Positions 22,625-34,650 of a DNA stretch of 64,000 nucleotides are shown here, one piece after another (position 1 is the first letter of the stretch; every line of letters starts with the position of its first letter). The translations under genes were made by a program, and so were the position numbers. Source of the stretch: Mycobacterium sp. NBC_00419 (GTDB lineage: Bacteria; Actinomycetota; Actinomycetes; Mycobacteriales; Mycobacteriaceae); NCBI RefSeq assembly GCF_036023875.1, contig NZ_CP107931.1, positions 2,542,001 through 2,606,000 on the forward strand, given 5' to 3'. The notes beneath the pieces are model-generated. The model had not been told where the DNA came from and did not search any database. It worked only from the letters and a program-made list of their open reading frames with translations.

Positions 22625-24640
22625 CTAGGGCCCGGTGGCCGGTAACCCAGTGTACGGGGTGCCGTCCAACGCGGGCTCATCGAGTCCGCAGCGCAACAGC
22701 TCGTACTGGGGCACCCGATTGATCCGATATCCGGTGAAATCGAGGGAATGCATGACGTTGGACAGGAAGCGACGAACGCCGAGCGGGGCCCGGATGGACT
22801 CCAGCTTCCTGGCGGTCTCGGGGCACTGCAACGCCACCCCGGCCTCTTTGATCCACCCCTCGTCGAGGTAGGGCGGAACGTAGGGGTGTTCCTTGAGCCA
22901 CGGCCCCTCGGCGACCGCCCAGTCCGGGAAGAGGTTCTTGTCGTGCCCGATGCGGGCGTCCTCGAGGCGCGCGGTGTGCGCGGCCAGCGGATTGGCCAGG
23001 CCGATCTGGTCGATCACCCTGGTGTTGAGTCCGACGTTCATCCCGACCATACCCAGGTTGGTGAAAAAGACTGTGTGAGGCGCGATTTGACGACGCCAGG
23101 TGTCCATCGGCACACCGGGCGGAGGCGGAGGCGGCGGGAATGCGGGGACGACGTCCCATACGTCGTAGTTACCCGACGGCAGCAGCAGGGCACCGTCTGG
23201 TGTGTTGTTGATGGCCACCACCACCGCACGCATCCGCGGGTAGTCCAGGTAGTCGGCGGCGGTGAGCGGGTGCGCGTGACCGGTGGCCTGGGAGTAGAAC
23301 CGGCGCTCGTCGACGATGCCGGAGTAGGTGACACGGGTGGCGTCCGAGCCCATTCCCGGCGAGTTGGCCGCCCACAGCGACCACCCGATGACCGCGAGCC
23401 ACAGTGCGCAGGCCGCGCCGGCCAGCAGGCGCCCCTTCTCCCGAGAGAATCGGATGCCGTCGGGCAAGGCGAAGGGAATCACCGATATCGGGGCCAGCAG
23501 GCAGAACACCGGGGTCAGCAAAACCCGCCCGTGCATGAAATCGCCGCCCTGGCGAATCCAGTACAGCCCTTGCAGCAGCCCGCTCAGGAGCATGAAGATC
23601 ACCACCGCGGCAGGGCTCTGAATGCGGTGGACCAGCCGACCGGAACCGCGGGGCGCCTCGGGGGTCCGGACCCACCACGGTGTGGCGCGACCGGCGAGCA
23701 GCACTGCGGCCAGACCGATGAGCAGCAGCGCCGGGATCCACAGCGCGTAGGGCTTGTTGAAGTTGGCCAGATAGATCAGTCCCTGGCCCCACTTGTCGCC
23801 GGTGGCGTCCTTGGCCAGCGCGGTCTGCGGGACCAGCAGGGCGTAGTACCCCATCCGGAAGATCTGGTAGGCGACCGGCAGCAGGCCGCCGGCGACCACG
23901 ATGAGCACGCGGGCGCGCCAGCCGCGCGCGCAGATGAACATCATCAGCAGCGCCAGCCCGCCGATGAGTGCCAGTTCGGGCCGGACCAACACGCTCAGCC
24001 CGGCAACCACAGCCAGTGCCGCGGTGAACCAAGGGGTGGCGGGCCGCGAAAGGGGACGCTGGGACCAGCAGACCAGCATCCACCACAGCAGGCCGATCCA
24101 GGCGAGCACGAGACCGTTCTCCAGCCCCGAGGTGGCGAAGTCCCGGGCCGGCGGGATCGCGATGTAGACCACCACGCCGGCCGGCAGCAGCAGGGCACTT
24201 CGGCCTCGCAGGCTCGGCGCGTAGAGCCGGGCGGTGCCCAGCATCACCAGGACCACACCGGCCACCGAGAGCGACAGCGCCAGCGTCAGCGCCACGTATT
24301 CCAGACGTACCGGCCCGCCGATCACCGCACCCAGGTAGTTGAGGTAGGTCCACAGCGTCGAGGTGTTGGACTCCACCCGCTCGCCGGCGTTGAACACCGG
24401 GCCGTTGCCGGCCAGCAGGTTGCGCACGGTGCGCAACACGATCAGGCCGTCATCGGCGATCCAGCGGCGTTGCCATGCACCCCAGCCGAACAGCCCGGCG
24501 ACCACCACAACGCTGACCCACAGGCTGATTCGGGTGACCGGTGCATACGGGAAAGCCAGGGCCCAAAGCTTCTTGGGCCCTTCGGGTTTCACCCCGCCGG
24601 GTTCAGGAGTCAGCAGCTCAACTGAAGACGATCGCTGCAA
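22625..24640 (-). CDS. aftB: Arabinofuranosyltransferase AftB
   Basis: 671-residue GT-C-fold membrane enzyme that adds the terminal beta-1,2-arabinofuranose to arabinogalactan and lipoarabinomannan using decaprenyl-phosphoryl-arabinose, outside the inner membrane. About ten hydrophobic helices fill the N-terminal two thirds; the first extracytoplasmic loop holds the GT-C acidic motif ('RWIADDGLIVLRTVRN'). A soluble C-terminal domain follows from about residue 430. The apparent start is TTG at 24640, overlapping ubiA by 23 bp; 'GGAACAG' upstream is a weak ribosome site, so the true start may be internal. Gene order matches Rv3805c. Confidence 0.93.
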   Translation of the reverse strand: MQRSSSVELLTPEPGGVKPEGPKKLWALAFPYAPVTRISLWVSVVVVAGLFGWGAWQRRWIADDGLIVLRTVRNLLAGNGPVFNAGERVESNTSTLWTYLNYLGAVIGGPVRLEYVALTLALSLSVAGVVLVMLGTARLYAPSLRGRSALLLPAGVVVYIAIPPARDFATSGLENGLVLAWIGLLWWMLVCWSQRPLSRPATPWFTAALAVVAGLSVLVRPELALIGGLALLMMFICARGWRARVLIVVAGGLLPVAYQIFRMGYYALLVPQTALAKDATGDKWGQGLIYLANFNKPYALWIPALLLIGLAAVLLAGRATPWWVRTPEAPRGSGRLVHRIQSPAAVVIFMLLSGLLQGLYWIRQGGDFMHGRVLLTPVFCLLAPISVIPFALPDGIRFSREKGRLLAGAACALWLAVIGWSLWAANSPGMGSDATRVTYSGIVDERRFYSQATGHAHPLTAADYLDYPRMRAVVVAINNTPDGALLLPSGNYDVWDVVPAFPPPPPPPGVPMDTWRRQIAPHTVFFTNLGMVGMNVGLNTRVIDQIGLANPLAAHTARLEDARIGHDKNLFPDWAVAEGPWLKEHPYVPPYLDEGWIKEAGVALQCPETARKLESIRAPLGVRRFLSNVMHSLDFTGYRINRVPQYELLRCGLDEPALDGTPYTGLPATGP

Positions 24641-25532
24641 CTACTGTTCCGATCCACAAAAGCCCCAACAGCTGCAACACCCGGTCGCGCAGTGCGATCT
24701 CCTCGGGTTCCCCGGCCAGTCCGCCGTCGACGTCGACGGCGTAGCGAAGAATCGCGATGGTGAACGGCACGATCGACACCGCCCACCAGGACCCGGTGGT
24801 GCCGTCCCGTTCGAAGGCGAACAGGCCGTAGCAGAGGACCACCGCGGTCGCCGACAGGGTCCACACGAAGCGCAGGTAGGTGCTGGTGTAGCGCTCCAGC
24901 GATTTGCGGATCTTGGCCCCGGTGCGTTCGGCGAGTTGCAGTTCGGCATAACGCTTTCCGGCCGCCATGAACAGCGATCCGAAGGCCATCACCAGCAGGA
25001 ACCACTGGGACAGCGGAATGCCTGCCGCCACACCACCGGCGATGGCGCGGATCAAGAAACCTGAGGAGACGATGCAGATGTCAAGCACCGCTTGATGTTT
25101 GAGGCCGAAGCAGTACGCCAGCTGAATCGCGATATAGACCGCCATCACCAGCGCCAGCTGCGGCTTGAGCCACCAGGCGATGCCCAGCGAGGCGACCCCC
25201 AGCACGGTCGCGATGCCGTAGGCCAGCCCGACGGGCAGCACACCGGCGGCGATCGGCCGGAACCTCTTGGTCGGGTGGGCCCGGTCGGCTTCCACGTCGC
25301 GGGCGTCGTTCACCAGATAGATCGACGACGCCGCCAGGCAGAACACCACGAAAGCGATCGACACCTTGAACAGCACGTCGCCGTAGTCGTAGTGCACGTC
25401 GCGACCCAGCGCTGCCAGCGGAGCTGCCAGCACCAGCAGGTTCTTCACCCACTGTCGGGGGCGGATGGCCTTGACGATGCCAGCGGCCAGATTGCTCGGG
25501 GGCCCGGTGACCGGTGCCGCTTCCTCACTCAC
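24618..25532 (-). CDS. ubiA: Decaprenyl-phosphate phosphoribosyltransferase UbiA
   Basis: 304-residue UbiA-superfamily prenyltransferase (Rv3806c type). It joins phosphoribosyl diphosphate to decaprenyl phosphate, the first committed step to the arabinose donor DPA. Multiple helices carry the two Asp-rich motifs: 'NDARDVEADRAHPTKRFRP' and the second region 'CFGLKHQAVLDICIV'. The start is GTG 25532, which overlaps the stop of the PAP2 gene (GTGA); a longer open frame upstream is a shadow of the PAP2 gene. It is the ethambutol-resistance-linked gene in M. tuberculosis. Coupled with the phosphatase that acts next in the same pathway. Confidence 0.95.
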   Translation of the reverse strand: MSEEAAPVTGPPSNLAAGIVKAIRPRQWVKNLLVLAAPLAALGRDVHYDYGDVLFKVSIAFVVFCLAASSIYLVNDARDVEADRAHPTKRFRPIAAGVLPVGLAYGIATVLGVASLGIAWWLKPQLALVMAVYIAIQLAYCFGLKHQAVLDICIVSSGFLIRAIAGGVAAGIPLSQWFLLVMAFGSLFMAAGKRYAELQLAERTGAKIRKSLERYTSTYLRFVWTLSATAVVLCYGLFAFERDGTTGSWWAVSIVPFTIAILRYAVDVDGGLAGEPEEIALRDRVLQLLGLLWIGTVVAAIVFS

Positions 25533-26063
25533 TTCTGCGTCTCCTTCTGCGGTGAGGCAAAGCGGGCGGCCGTGCGCGCGACCACCGCGCCCACAGCTGC
25601 CCCGGCGAGCACATCGGTCGGGTAGTGCACACCGAGCACGAGCCGCGATAGGGCCATCGCGGGCACCACAACCAGCGGAAGCGGTGAGCGAGTGGCCCGG
25701 CACAGCAGCATAGCCGCGGCGGTCGACGAGGTGGCATGCGCCGAGGGGAAGCTCAGGGCACTCGGCGTGCCGACATTGACGGCGATAGCCGGGTGATGCG
25801 GACGCTTGCGGCGCACCACGAGTTTGATCGCGATCGCCGCGGCATGTGCGGCCACCGCGCCGACACCGACCAGCAGCCAGTCCCGGCGCCGCGTGCATGA
25901 CACCAGCGCGCCGACCGCGGACAGCGCCACCCAGCCCTGGGCGTGCTCACCGAAGTGCGACATGGCCCGGGCGACGGTGAGCACCGGCGGGGTGGCTAGT
26001 CGCGACTGCACCGCCACCAGCGCGGCGACCTCGCCGCTGGGCGGCGGGGCGACCGGCTCGCGG

Positions 26064-26071
<8 letters not shown>
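25529..26071 (-). CDS. PAP2-family phosphatase, likely decaprenylphosphoryl-5-phosphoribose phosphatase
   Basis: 180-residue membrane phosphatase of the PAP2 superfamily (Rv3807c position). The three family motifs are complete: 'KLVVRRKRP', 'SFPSAHATSS' (general PSGH with Ala) and 'SRLVLGVHYPTDVLAG'. Family knowledge and the location between ubiA and glfT2 point to removal of the 5-phosphate from decaprenylphosphoryl-phosphoribose, the second step toward DPA. ATG at 26071 overlaps the glfT2 stop by 8 bp; its own stop overlaps the ubiA start, so all three genes are coupled. A long upstream frame is not coding. Confidence 0.9.
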
Positions 26072-29227
<3,156 letters not shown>

Positions 29228-29433
29228 CTAGGGTATCCGACCCGGCCTATGTGACCCGCATCTCAAGCCGGGGTGCCATCAGGAGAAGTAGTGGCGTTCC
29301 ATCTCAATCAAGGTCGCGATTGGCTCACGATTCCGCATCGTCACTCTAGACACACTAGTCACAGCCGTACCATCGAACACGTTGGCTTCGGTCTCGGCGC
29401 ACGGCCGAATTTCGGGGCTCGCGAAAGAAGTTC

Positions 29434-29451
29434 AGACATGAACTGATGTCT
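29434..29451. promoter_or_regulatory. Inverted repeat upstream of pirG start
   Basis: AGACAT-gaactg-ATGTCT is a perfect 6-bp inverted repeat just upstream of the 'GAGGAG' ribosome site of pirG. As DNA it may be an operator; as RNA it would form a hairpin in the leader. Function is unknown. Confidence 0.35.
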
Positions 29452-29468
29452 ACATTGAGGAGACTTCC

Positions 29469-30383
29469 GTGCCTAACCGTCGTCGACGCAAGCTCTCGAC
29501 AGCCATGAGCGCAGTCGCCGCCTTGGCCGTCGCAAGTCCGTTTGCAGCCGTTGGTGTCATCGAACTGACGTCCAACACCGCGGCACCAGAGCACCATGAT
29601 TTCGTCCAGGCCGCTGTCGTCACCGACCTGCCTAACGAATTGCTGTCCGCACTCCAGCAGGGTCTGTCGCAGTTCGGGATCAACATCCCTCCGCTGCCGA
29701 CAGGCTTGAGCCCGGCAGGCGCGCAGCCCGTTCAGGCCGGGCCGGCACTGACCACGCCGGGGCTCACCGCCCCCGGTCTGACCACCCCGAGCCTGACCAC
29801 CCCTGGTCTGACCACCCCGAGCCTGACCACGCCCGGTCTGACCACTCCTGGCCTGACCACGCCGGGGCTGACCACGCCCAGCCTGACCACGCCGGGGCTG
29901 ACCACGCCCAGCCTGACCACGCCCAGTCTGACCACGCCGGGTCTGACCACACCCGGTCTGACCACACCTGGTCTGACGACGCCGAGTGCGACGCTTCCGG
30001 GCGGCGCGGCGGCCACGACGCCGTCGCTCACCGATCCGGGCCTGACCACGCCGGGTCTGACGACACCCCAGCTGGGGACCCCGTCACTCACCAGCCCGTC
30101 GGCCACCGGTATCGGACTGCCCAACGAGCAGCCGATCAGCGCGCCCCTGGGCCCGGTCGCCGGGACCTACCCGATCCTCGGTGATCCCTCGCTGGGGGTG
30201 CCGACCGCGCCGACCAGCTCGGGCGGGATCATCAGCGATCTGAGCAGCGCAGCCAACCAGCTTGGTGTTGGGCAGGCCGTTGACCTGCTCAAAGGTGTCC
30301 TGATGCCGTCGATCACGCAGGCGATTCAAGGCGCCTCGTCGGCGGCCGCGGCGGCACCTGCAGCAGCGGCTCCGGCCGGATAA
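29469..30383 (+). CDS. pirG: Exported repetitive protein Erp (PirG)
   Basis: 304-residue surface-exposed virulence-related protein. GTG start at 29469 with 'GAGGAG' ribosome site. The signal region is 'RRRRKLSTAMSAVAALAVASPFA', followed by a conserved N-terminal domain ('HHDFVQAAVVTDLPNELLSALQQG'). The central repeat block (residues about 93-200) consists of five-residue units of the form P-G/S-L-T-T/A, then a conserved domain and an Ala-rich hydrophobic C-terminus. Erp homologues differ mainly in repeat number between species; here the block is regular early and degenerates after about residue 172. Divergent from the glf operon, as in other mycobacteria. Confidence 0.92.
   Translation: MPNRRRRKLSTAMSAVAALAVASPFAAVGVIELTSNTAAPEHHDFVQAAVVTDLPNELLSALQQGLSQFGINIPPLPTGLSPAGAQPVQAGPALTTPGLTAPGLTTPSLTTPGLTTPSLTTPGLTTPGLTTPGLTTPSLTTPGLTTPSLTTPSLTTPGLTTPGLTTPGLTTPSATLPGGAAATTPSLTDPGLTTPGLTTPQLGTPSLTSPSATGIGLPNEQPISAPLGPVAGTYPILGDPSLGVPTAPTSSGGIISDLSSAANQLGVGQAVDLLKGVLMPSITQAIQGASSAAAAAPAAAAPAG
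29748..30073 (+). repeat. Erp central repeat block (PGLTT/PSLTT units)
   Basis: Tandem degenerate 15-bp units coding P-G/S-L-T-T, about sixteen in the regular part, then an interruption around 29995-30035 ('SATLPGGAAATTPSLTD') and a few more copies. Codon identity between units varies (ggt, ggc, ggg; acc, acg), so the array is protein-level, not a recent DNA-level expansion. Confidence 0.9.
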
Positions 30384-30531
30384 GAAGCCTGCATCAGAAC
30401 GGCACCGCAGGGTGGGGCCGACCGGAAGGTCTGTGCACCCGGAGAGGCCCCTGCGGTGCCGTTGCAGGAACCAATAATCACTTTCTGCACACTGGCCCGT
30501 GTCGAAACACTGGCATCAGATATCACATACG

Positions 30532-30537
30532 TAACAT
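30532..30537 (+). promoter_or_regulatory. Leaderless -10 box before the PGRP gene
   Basis: TAACAT fits the mycobacterial TANNNT -10 consensus and lies six bases before the GTG at 30544, the spacing seen when the start codon is itself the first transcribed base. There is no ribosome site upstream. Confidence 0.55.
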
Positions 30538-30543
30538 CGCTGT

Positions 30544-32184
30544 GTGCCGTCTCGACGACCCACACCGACGATCCTGTTCACCGCGCTCGCGGCGACTGTC
30601 GTCATCCTGCCGTGGGCAATCAACGGAGTACCCGGATCCGAGCACAAGGACGGACCCAGCGCTGCTGACACGGTGCTCAACCAACAACCCTTGACCGGGC
30701 TGGGCGACGGCCAGACGATCCGCGAGATCAGCCAGTCCGCGCCGTTCTCGATGGTGGCACTCACCGGCACCGACCTGACCGGAACCACCGCCGAGGTGCG
30801 GGCCAAGCGGCCGGACGGCTCCTGGGGCCCCTGGTACAAGGCCGACACACTGGAATCCAACGCAGACGACGGCCAGTCCGGCGGACCCCGCGGCACCGAC
30901 CCGGTGTTCGTCGGCACCACCACCGCCGTGCAGATCGCCGTCAACAGGCCCAAGGGCGCTCCCGTCACCACCGCGCCCCCCGAGCACGGCCTGGATGCCG
31001 GCAAGGAACTCGGCTACGTGCCGGCCAACGTCGAACAGCCCTTCGCGCAGAACATCTCAGCGGTCCTGATCACACCGCCCAAGGCGCCGGTCGACTCGCA
31101 GTGGACACCGCCGACCGCGGCACTGGGACCCGGCCAGCCACCGAATATCATCAGCCGTTCCCAATGGGGCGCTGACGACCACATGCGTTGTGGTGCACCG
31201 ATATACGGCGGTGGAATACGGGCCGCAGTCGTCCACCACACCGCGGGCAGCAACGACTACGCGCCGGAGGATTCGGCTGCGATCGTACGATCGATCTACG
31301 CATATCACACCCGCACACTGGGCTGGTGCGACATTGCCTACAACGCGCTGGTGGACAAGTACGGCCAGGTGTTCGAGGGGCGCGCGGGCGGAATCACCAA
31401 GGATGTCCAGGGATCTCACACCGGCGGGTTCAACCGGGACGTGTGGGGCGTGTCGATGATCGGCGACTTCGAGACGGTCCCGCCCGACGACGTCATGATC
31501 CGTACCGTGGGCCGGTTGCTCGGCTGGCGGATGGGCCTCGACCGTGTCAACCCCTTGGGCACAGTGCAATTGACGTCGGCCGGTGGCGACTACACGTTCT
31601 TCCCCGCCGGTTCGACTCCGACATTGCCGACGATCTTCGCCCACCGCGACGTCGGCAACACCGAATGCCCCGGTAACGCAGGCTATGCCGCACTGCCCGT
31701 GATCCGCGACATCGCCGCCCGGTTCAACCGGCCGCCAGACATCGTCGACTCACTGCGCGGTGGGGCGATATTCGACCGCTGGGAAGCCATGGGCGGCAAG
31801 GACGGTCCCCTGGGGGCACCCTCGAGCCCGGAAGCCGCCGGCGACGGTGACGCACGGTATGCGACGTTCGAGCACGGTGCGGTCTACTGGTCACCGTCGA
31901 GCGGGGCGCAGCCGTTGACCGGCGCGATCTATGAAGCGTGGGCGTCACTGGGTTACGAGCGCGGCGCGCTGGGACTGCCGACCAGCGGCGAGATTCAGGA
32001 ACCCGAGTGGATCGTGCAGAACTTCCAGCACGGCACACTGAACTTCGACCGGCAGACGCACAACGTGCTGCGGGTGATCGACGGGTTGACCCTGGTCATG
32101 CCGCCACCGCCGGTGGATGGTCCGCCGGTTCAGCTGGAACGCTTCACCCGCATCGCCAATCCGATCCTGGAGCCGGCCGGCTAG
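30544..32184 (+). CDS. Secreted PGRP-amidase-like protein with LGFP repeats (Rv3811 type)
   Basis: 546-residue exported protein. One N-terminal hydrophobic signal/anchor (residues 8-27) is followed by a ~150-residue region of unknown function. A peptidoglycan-recognition/amidase-2 domain is then seen from 'ISRSQWGADD' through 'AAVVHHTAGSNDY', 'AYHTRTLGWCDIAYNALVDK', 'GAGG...GFNRDVWGVSMIGDF' and 'IFAHRDVGNTECPG'; the zinc ligands (His-His, His, Cys) of active amidases appear intact. The C-terminal ~150 residues contain LGFP-like repeats ('KDGPLGAPSSPEAAGDGDARYATFEHGAVYWSP'). Likely binds or cleaves peptidoglycan at the cell wall. GTG start; the -10 box suggests a leaderless mRNA. Confidence 0.88.
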   Translation: MPSRRPTPTILFTALAATVVILPWAINGVPGSEHKDGPSAADTVLNQQPLTGLGDGQTIREISQSAPFSMVALTGTDLTGTTAEVRAKRPDGSWGPWYKADTLESNADDGQSGGPRGTDPVFVGTTTAVQIAVNRPKGAPVTTAPPEHGLDAGKELGYVPANVEQPFAQNISAVLITPPKAPVDSQWTPPTAALGPGQPPNIISRSQWGADDHMRCGAPIYGGGIRAAVVHHTAGSNDYAPEDSAAIVRSIYAYHTRTLGWCDIAYNALVDKYGQVFEGRAGGITKDVQGSHTGGFNRDVWGVSMIGDFETVPPDDVMIRTVGRLLGWRMGLDRVNPLGTVQLTSAGGDYTFFPAGSTPTLPTIFAHRDVGNTECPGNAGYAALPVIRDIAARFNRPPDIVDSLRGGAIFDRWEAMGGKDGPLGAPSSPEAAGDGDARYATFEHGAVYWSPSSGAQPLTGAIYEAWASLGYERGALGLPTSGEIQEPEWIVQNFQHGTLNFDRQTHNVLRVIDGLTLVMPPPPVDGPPVQLERFTRIANPILEPAG

Positions 32185-32223
32185 TCCTGTAACGCGGGGG
32201 CACCAGGACCACACCACGCTGGC

Positions 32224-32748
32224 ATGAATTCCCCTTCACTGCCCGCATCAGCCCTGCAGGACCGACAGACCGCTTCGCCGGTCGCCGGGTGGTGGCTGAC
32301 CTTCGCGGCCGGTTTCGTACCGCTGATCGCAGGACTGATGACCTTGTTGACGTTCTGGATCGCTGCAGCCAGGCCACAATCTCCGGTGTGGACGGGCCTG
32401 GGTCACCTGGACTTCACGTACTCAGGACTGTCCTCGGTGAGCGCCGAGGCAGACGGGTGGCTGCGGCTCCTCGGTTCGGTCGGCGGCGTCAACGTCGCCG
32501 CTGCTGCGGTGGCGGTCATCGTTGTATCGCGCTTCGCGCTGCGGGCGGGTCAACCATGGGCCTGGTGGTTCCTCGCGTTCTGCCTACTGTGGGTCGGCGT
32601 TCATGACGCCGTCATGGCGACCAGATTTTTTCTGGCGACCGGATCACCGGTGATGGTGATGCCCTATACGTATGTGGCGCTGATGGCGGCCGGGCTGTAC
32701 CGAACCCGCAAGGTAATTCGTCCCGCGCCCACCAGTCGGGCCGGCTAG
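32224..32748 (+). CDS. Four-helix hypothetical membrane protein
   Basis: 174-residue integral membrane protein with about four hydrophobic segments (roughly residues 22-48, 80-105, 113-130, 140-158). No catalytic motif. It starts at ATG 32224, 39 bp after the PGRP gene stop. The TAG stop overlaps that of the convergent HAD phosphatase (CTAG shared by both strands). Function unknown. Confidence 0.65.
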   Translation: MNSPSLPASALQDRQTASPVAGWWLTFAAGFVPLIAGLMTLLTFWIAAARPQSPVWTGLGHLDFTYSGLSSVSAEADGWLRLLGSVGGVNVAAAAVAVIVVSRFALRAGQPWAWWFLAFCLLWVGVHDAVMATRFFLATGSPVMVMPYTYVALMAAGLYRTRKVIRPAPTSRAG

Positions 32749-33557
32749 AGCCACCAGCGTTCGAGCACCCGCGCCAACCCGTCGTCGGTATTGGGTGCGG
32801 TGACCTCGTTGGCGGCCGCGATCGCCTCCGGGTGGGCATTGCCCATCGCCACGCCGAGGCCCGCCCAGCGCAGCATCGGCACGTCGTTGGGCATGTCACC
32901 GAACGCCACCACGTCCTGCGCGGTGATCTCCAGCGGCCTGGCCACCTCTTCGACCCCGGTGGCCTTACTGGTGCCGATCGGATTGACCTCGATGAGGCCG
33001 TTGTTGGTCGAGTAGGTGATATCCCCCTGGATACCAATGTGTTTGAGCAACACCTCGGCCATATCGGAGCTACGCGCCCCGGCCTTGCGGATCAACAGCT
33101 TGACCGCCGGGGCGCTCAGCAGGTCCTCGAAGGACACCTCGGTGTTGTCCGGATTGAGCCAGGCATGTTCATAACCGGGCGAACTGACGAACTGCGGGGT
33201 AGCCGAGTCGTGCGCACTGCGGCCCACCCGTTCGACCGCCAGCCCCACACCGGGGATCACGCGGGTCGCGATCTCGGCGAGCTCGCCGAGCACGTCGACC
33301 GGCAACGTGCGCGCGGAGATGACCCGGTCATGCTCGGGGTCGTAGATCACCGCACCGTTGGCGCACACCGCCATCGGCGCGAACCCCAGGGCTTCCACGA
33401 TCGGCGGGATCCAACGCGGCGGGCGGCCCGTGGCCAGGACGAAGTGCGCACCCGATGCCACCGCGGCCCGGATGACCTGGCGGGTCCGGTCGGTGACGCG
33501 CTCATCGTCGTTGAGCAGGGTGCCGTCCACGTCGGTGGCGATTAGTGCGGGCAACAT
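32745..33557 (-). CDS. HAD-superfamily Cof-type phosphatase (Rv3813c type)
   Basis: 270-residue HAD phosphatase of subfamily IIB (Cof/YbjI). Motif I is 'IATDVDGTLLNDD', motif II 'VLATGRPPRW', motif III lysine lies in the 'NPIGTSKATGVEEVAR' segment and motif IV is 'VAFGDMPNDVPMLRWAG'. Likely acts on a sugar phosphate or small phosphorylated metabolite. Start chosen at ATG 33557, overlapping the stop of the upstream remnant gene by one base (TGATG), so it is translationally coupled to it; the in-frame TTG at 33560 is less likely. Confidence 0.88.
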   Translation of the reverse strand: MLPALIATDVDGTLLNDDERVTDRTRQVIRAAVASGAHFVLATGRPPRWIPPIVEALGFAPMAVCANGAVIYDPEHDRVISARTLPVDVLGELAEIATRVIPGVGLAVERVGRSAHDSATPQFVSSPGYEHAWLNPDNTEVSFEDLLSAPAVKLLIRKAGARSSDMAEVLLKHIGIQGDITYSTNNGLIEVNPIGTSKATGVEEVARPLEITAQDVVAFGDMPNDVPMLRWAGLGVAMGNAHPEAIAAANEVTAPNTDDGLARVLERWWL

Positions 33558-33796
33558 CAACTGCGCTCCGAGGCCCGACGCGGCAACGATTCGCCGTACC
33601 GAACGGTGTAGGGGACCAGCGACATGCGTACCGCTCCGTTCTTGAAGTCCTTCGACTCGAAGGCGTGGCTGATGGTCGCCTCGGTGACCGGGATGGCGCC
33701 GGTCCTACCGATCAGATAGTCGACGATGATCTTGGTCCCGGCTGCCCTGACCGCGGTCGAGGCGGCGATCTCCAGAGTGCGGAAGACGGGCTCCAT
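33557..33796 (-). pseudogene. Internally deleted PlsC-type acyltransferase remnant
   Basis: 79-residue frame that joins two separated parts of a lysophospholipid-acyltransferase gene. Residues 1-24 ('MEPVFRTLEIAASTAVRAAGTK') match the start of the intact neighbour ('EPVYGTVIQLARLVWRTQGLK'), and residues about 37-59 ('VTEATISHAFESKDFKNGAV') match its later region ('YPEATISRSFELKEFKSGAA'). The catalytic block between them, including the H-x4-D motif ('NHTSYFD' in the neighbour), is gone, and so is most of the C-terminus. In M. tuberculosis this locus has three such paralogues (Rv3814c-Rv3816c). The frame is still open with ATG start and coupled to the HAD gene, so it may persist as a spacer; catalysis is not possible. 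Confidence 0.8.
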
Positions 33797-33802
33797 GGCT
33801 GC

Positions 33803-34576
33803 CTATCCCGGCGGTCCTGTCCCGTCGCGCTGCGCCCTGCGGGCCGCCTTCTCGGCGGCCTCGGCGGCCTCCAGCTCGGCCGCCTGCGCCGGCGTCGGCG
33901 CACCCCCGCCCAGCTTGTGCGGCACCCAGAACTCACCGGCCGGATAGGGGCCGTAGGCATCCTGGACCTGCTCGAGCAGATGCTGCATGCGCGAGCGCAG
34001 CAGCGCGGTCAGCTCGGTGGGCGGCAACGTCGGCTGGATCGGCTCGCCGACGGCGATGGCGATCGGAACCTTGGGCCGCCACATCTTCTTCGGATGGTCC
34101 TTGGTCCAGATGCGTTGGGCGCCCCACACGATGTGCGGGATGATCGGCACGTCGGCAGCGATCGCCATCCGTGCGGCACCGGACTTGAACTCCTTGAGTT
34201 CGAAGCTGCGGCTAATGGTCGCCTCGGGGTAGACGCCGACCAGTTCGCCGGCCTTCAGCGCGAGACAAGCCGAGTCGAACGAGGCGGCGCCGCTGTCCCG
34301 GTCGACGGGGATGTGCCGCAGGCTGCGCATGATCGGCCCGGTGATCTTGTGATCGAACACCTCCTGCTTGGCCATGAAGCGGACCTTGCGGCCGCGGTGC
34401 TGCAGGTAGGTGGGCAACCCCGCGAAAGTGAAGTCGAAATAGCTGGTGTGGTTGATCGCGACGACGGCACCGCCGGTGACGGGCAGGTTCTCGACACCGG
34501 TCACGGTGAACTTCAGCCCCTGCGTGCGCCAGACCAGGCGGGCTAGCTGGATGACTGTCCCGTACACCGGCTCCAC
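33803..34576 (-). CDS. Lysophospholipid/1-acylglycerol-phosphate acyltransferase (PlsC family, Rv3816c type)
   Basis: 257-residue acyltransferase moving an acyl chain to a lysophospholipid or glycerol phosphate. The H-x4-D motif is 'AINHTSYFDFTFAG', the second block 'VRFMAKQEVFDHKITGPIM', the third 'VYPEATISRS' (EG-like motif as 'PEAT') and the fourth 'DVPIIPHIVWG'. The start is GTG 34576 ('EPVYGTV'), giving a length equal to the M. tuberculosis homologue; the 20 extra residues upstream are a shadow. First gene of a minus-strand group with the remnant and the HAD phosphatase. Divergent from the Rieske gene, with the 5' ends 74 bp apart. Confidence 0.9.
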   Translation of the reverse strand: MEPVYGTVIQLARLVWRTQGLKFTVTGVENLPVTGGAVVAINHTSYFDFTFAGLPTYLQHRGRKVRFMAKQEVFDHKITGPIMRSLRHIPVDRDSGAASFDSACLALKAGELVGVYPEATISRSFELKEFKSGAARMAIAADVPIIPHIVWGAQRIWTKDHPKKMWRPKVPIAIAVGEPIQPTLPPTELTALLRSRMQHLLEQVQDAYGPYPAGEFWVPHKLGGGAPTPAQAAELEAAEAAEKAARRAQRDGTGPPG

Positions 34577-34650
34577 AGCGGCCAGCCTAGACCCAGAGCC
34601 TGCGGCGGCTAAGCTCGTATCGGGTGCCACGACCACTGGAGAGGGAATAC

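Noticed and set aside
22748..24625. 625-codon open frame on the plus strand opposite aftB
   Set aside because: Shadow of a GC-rich gene: the frame is made of Arg/Gly/Gln/His-rich sequence without a family fold, while the minus strand codes a complete GT-C enzyme.
29748..30073. Regular repeats suggesting a CRISPR-like or VNTR array
   Set aside because: Repeats are in frame, code the PGLTT/PSLTT units of Erp, have no unique spacers and vary at third positions, so they are a protein repeat.
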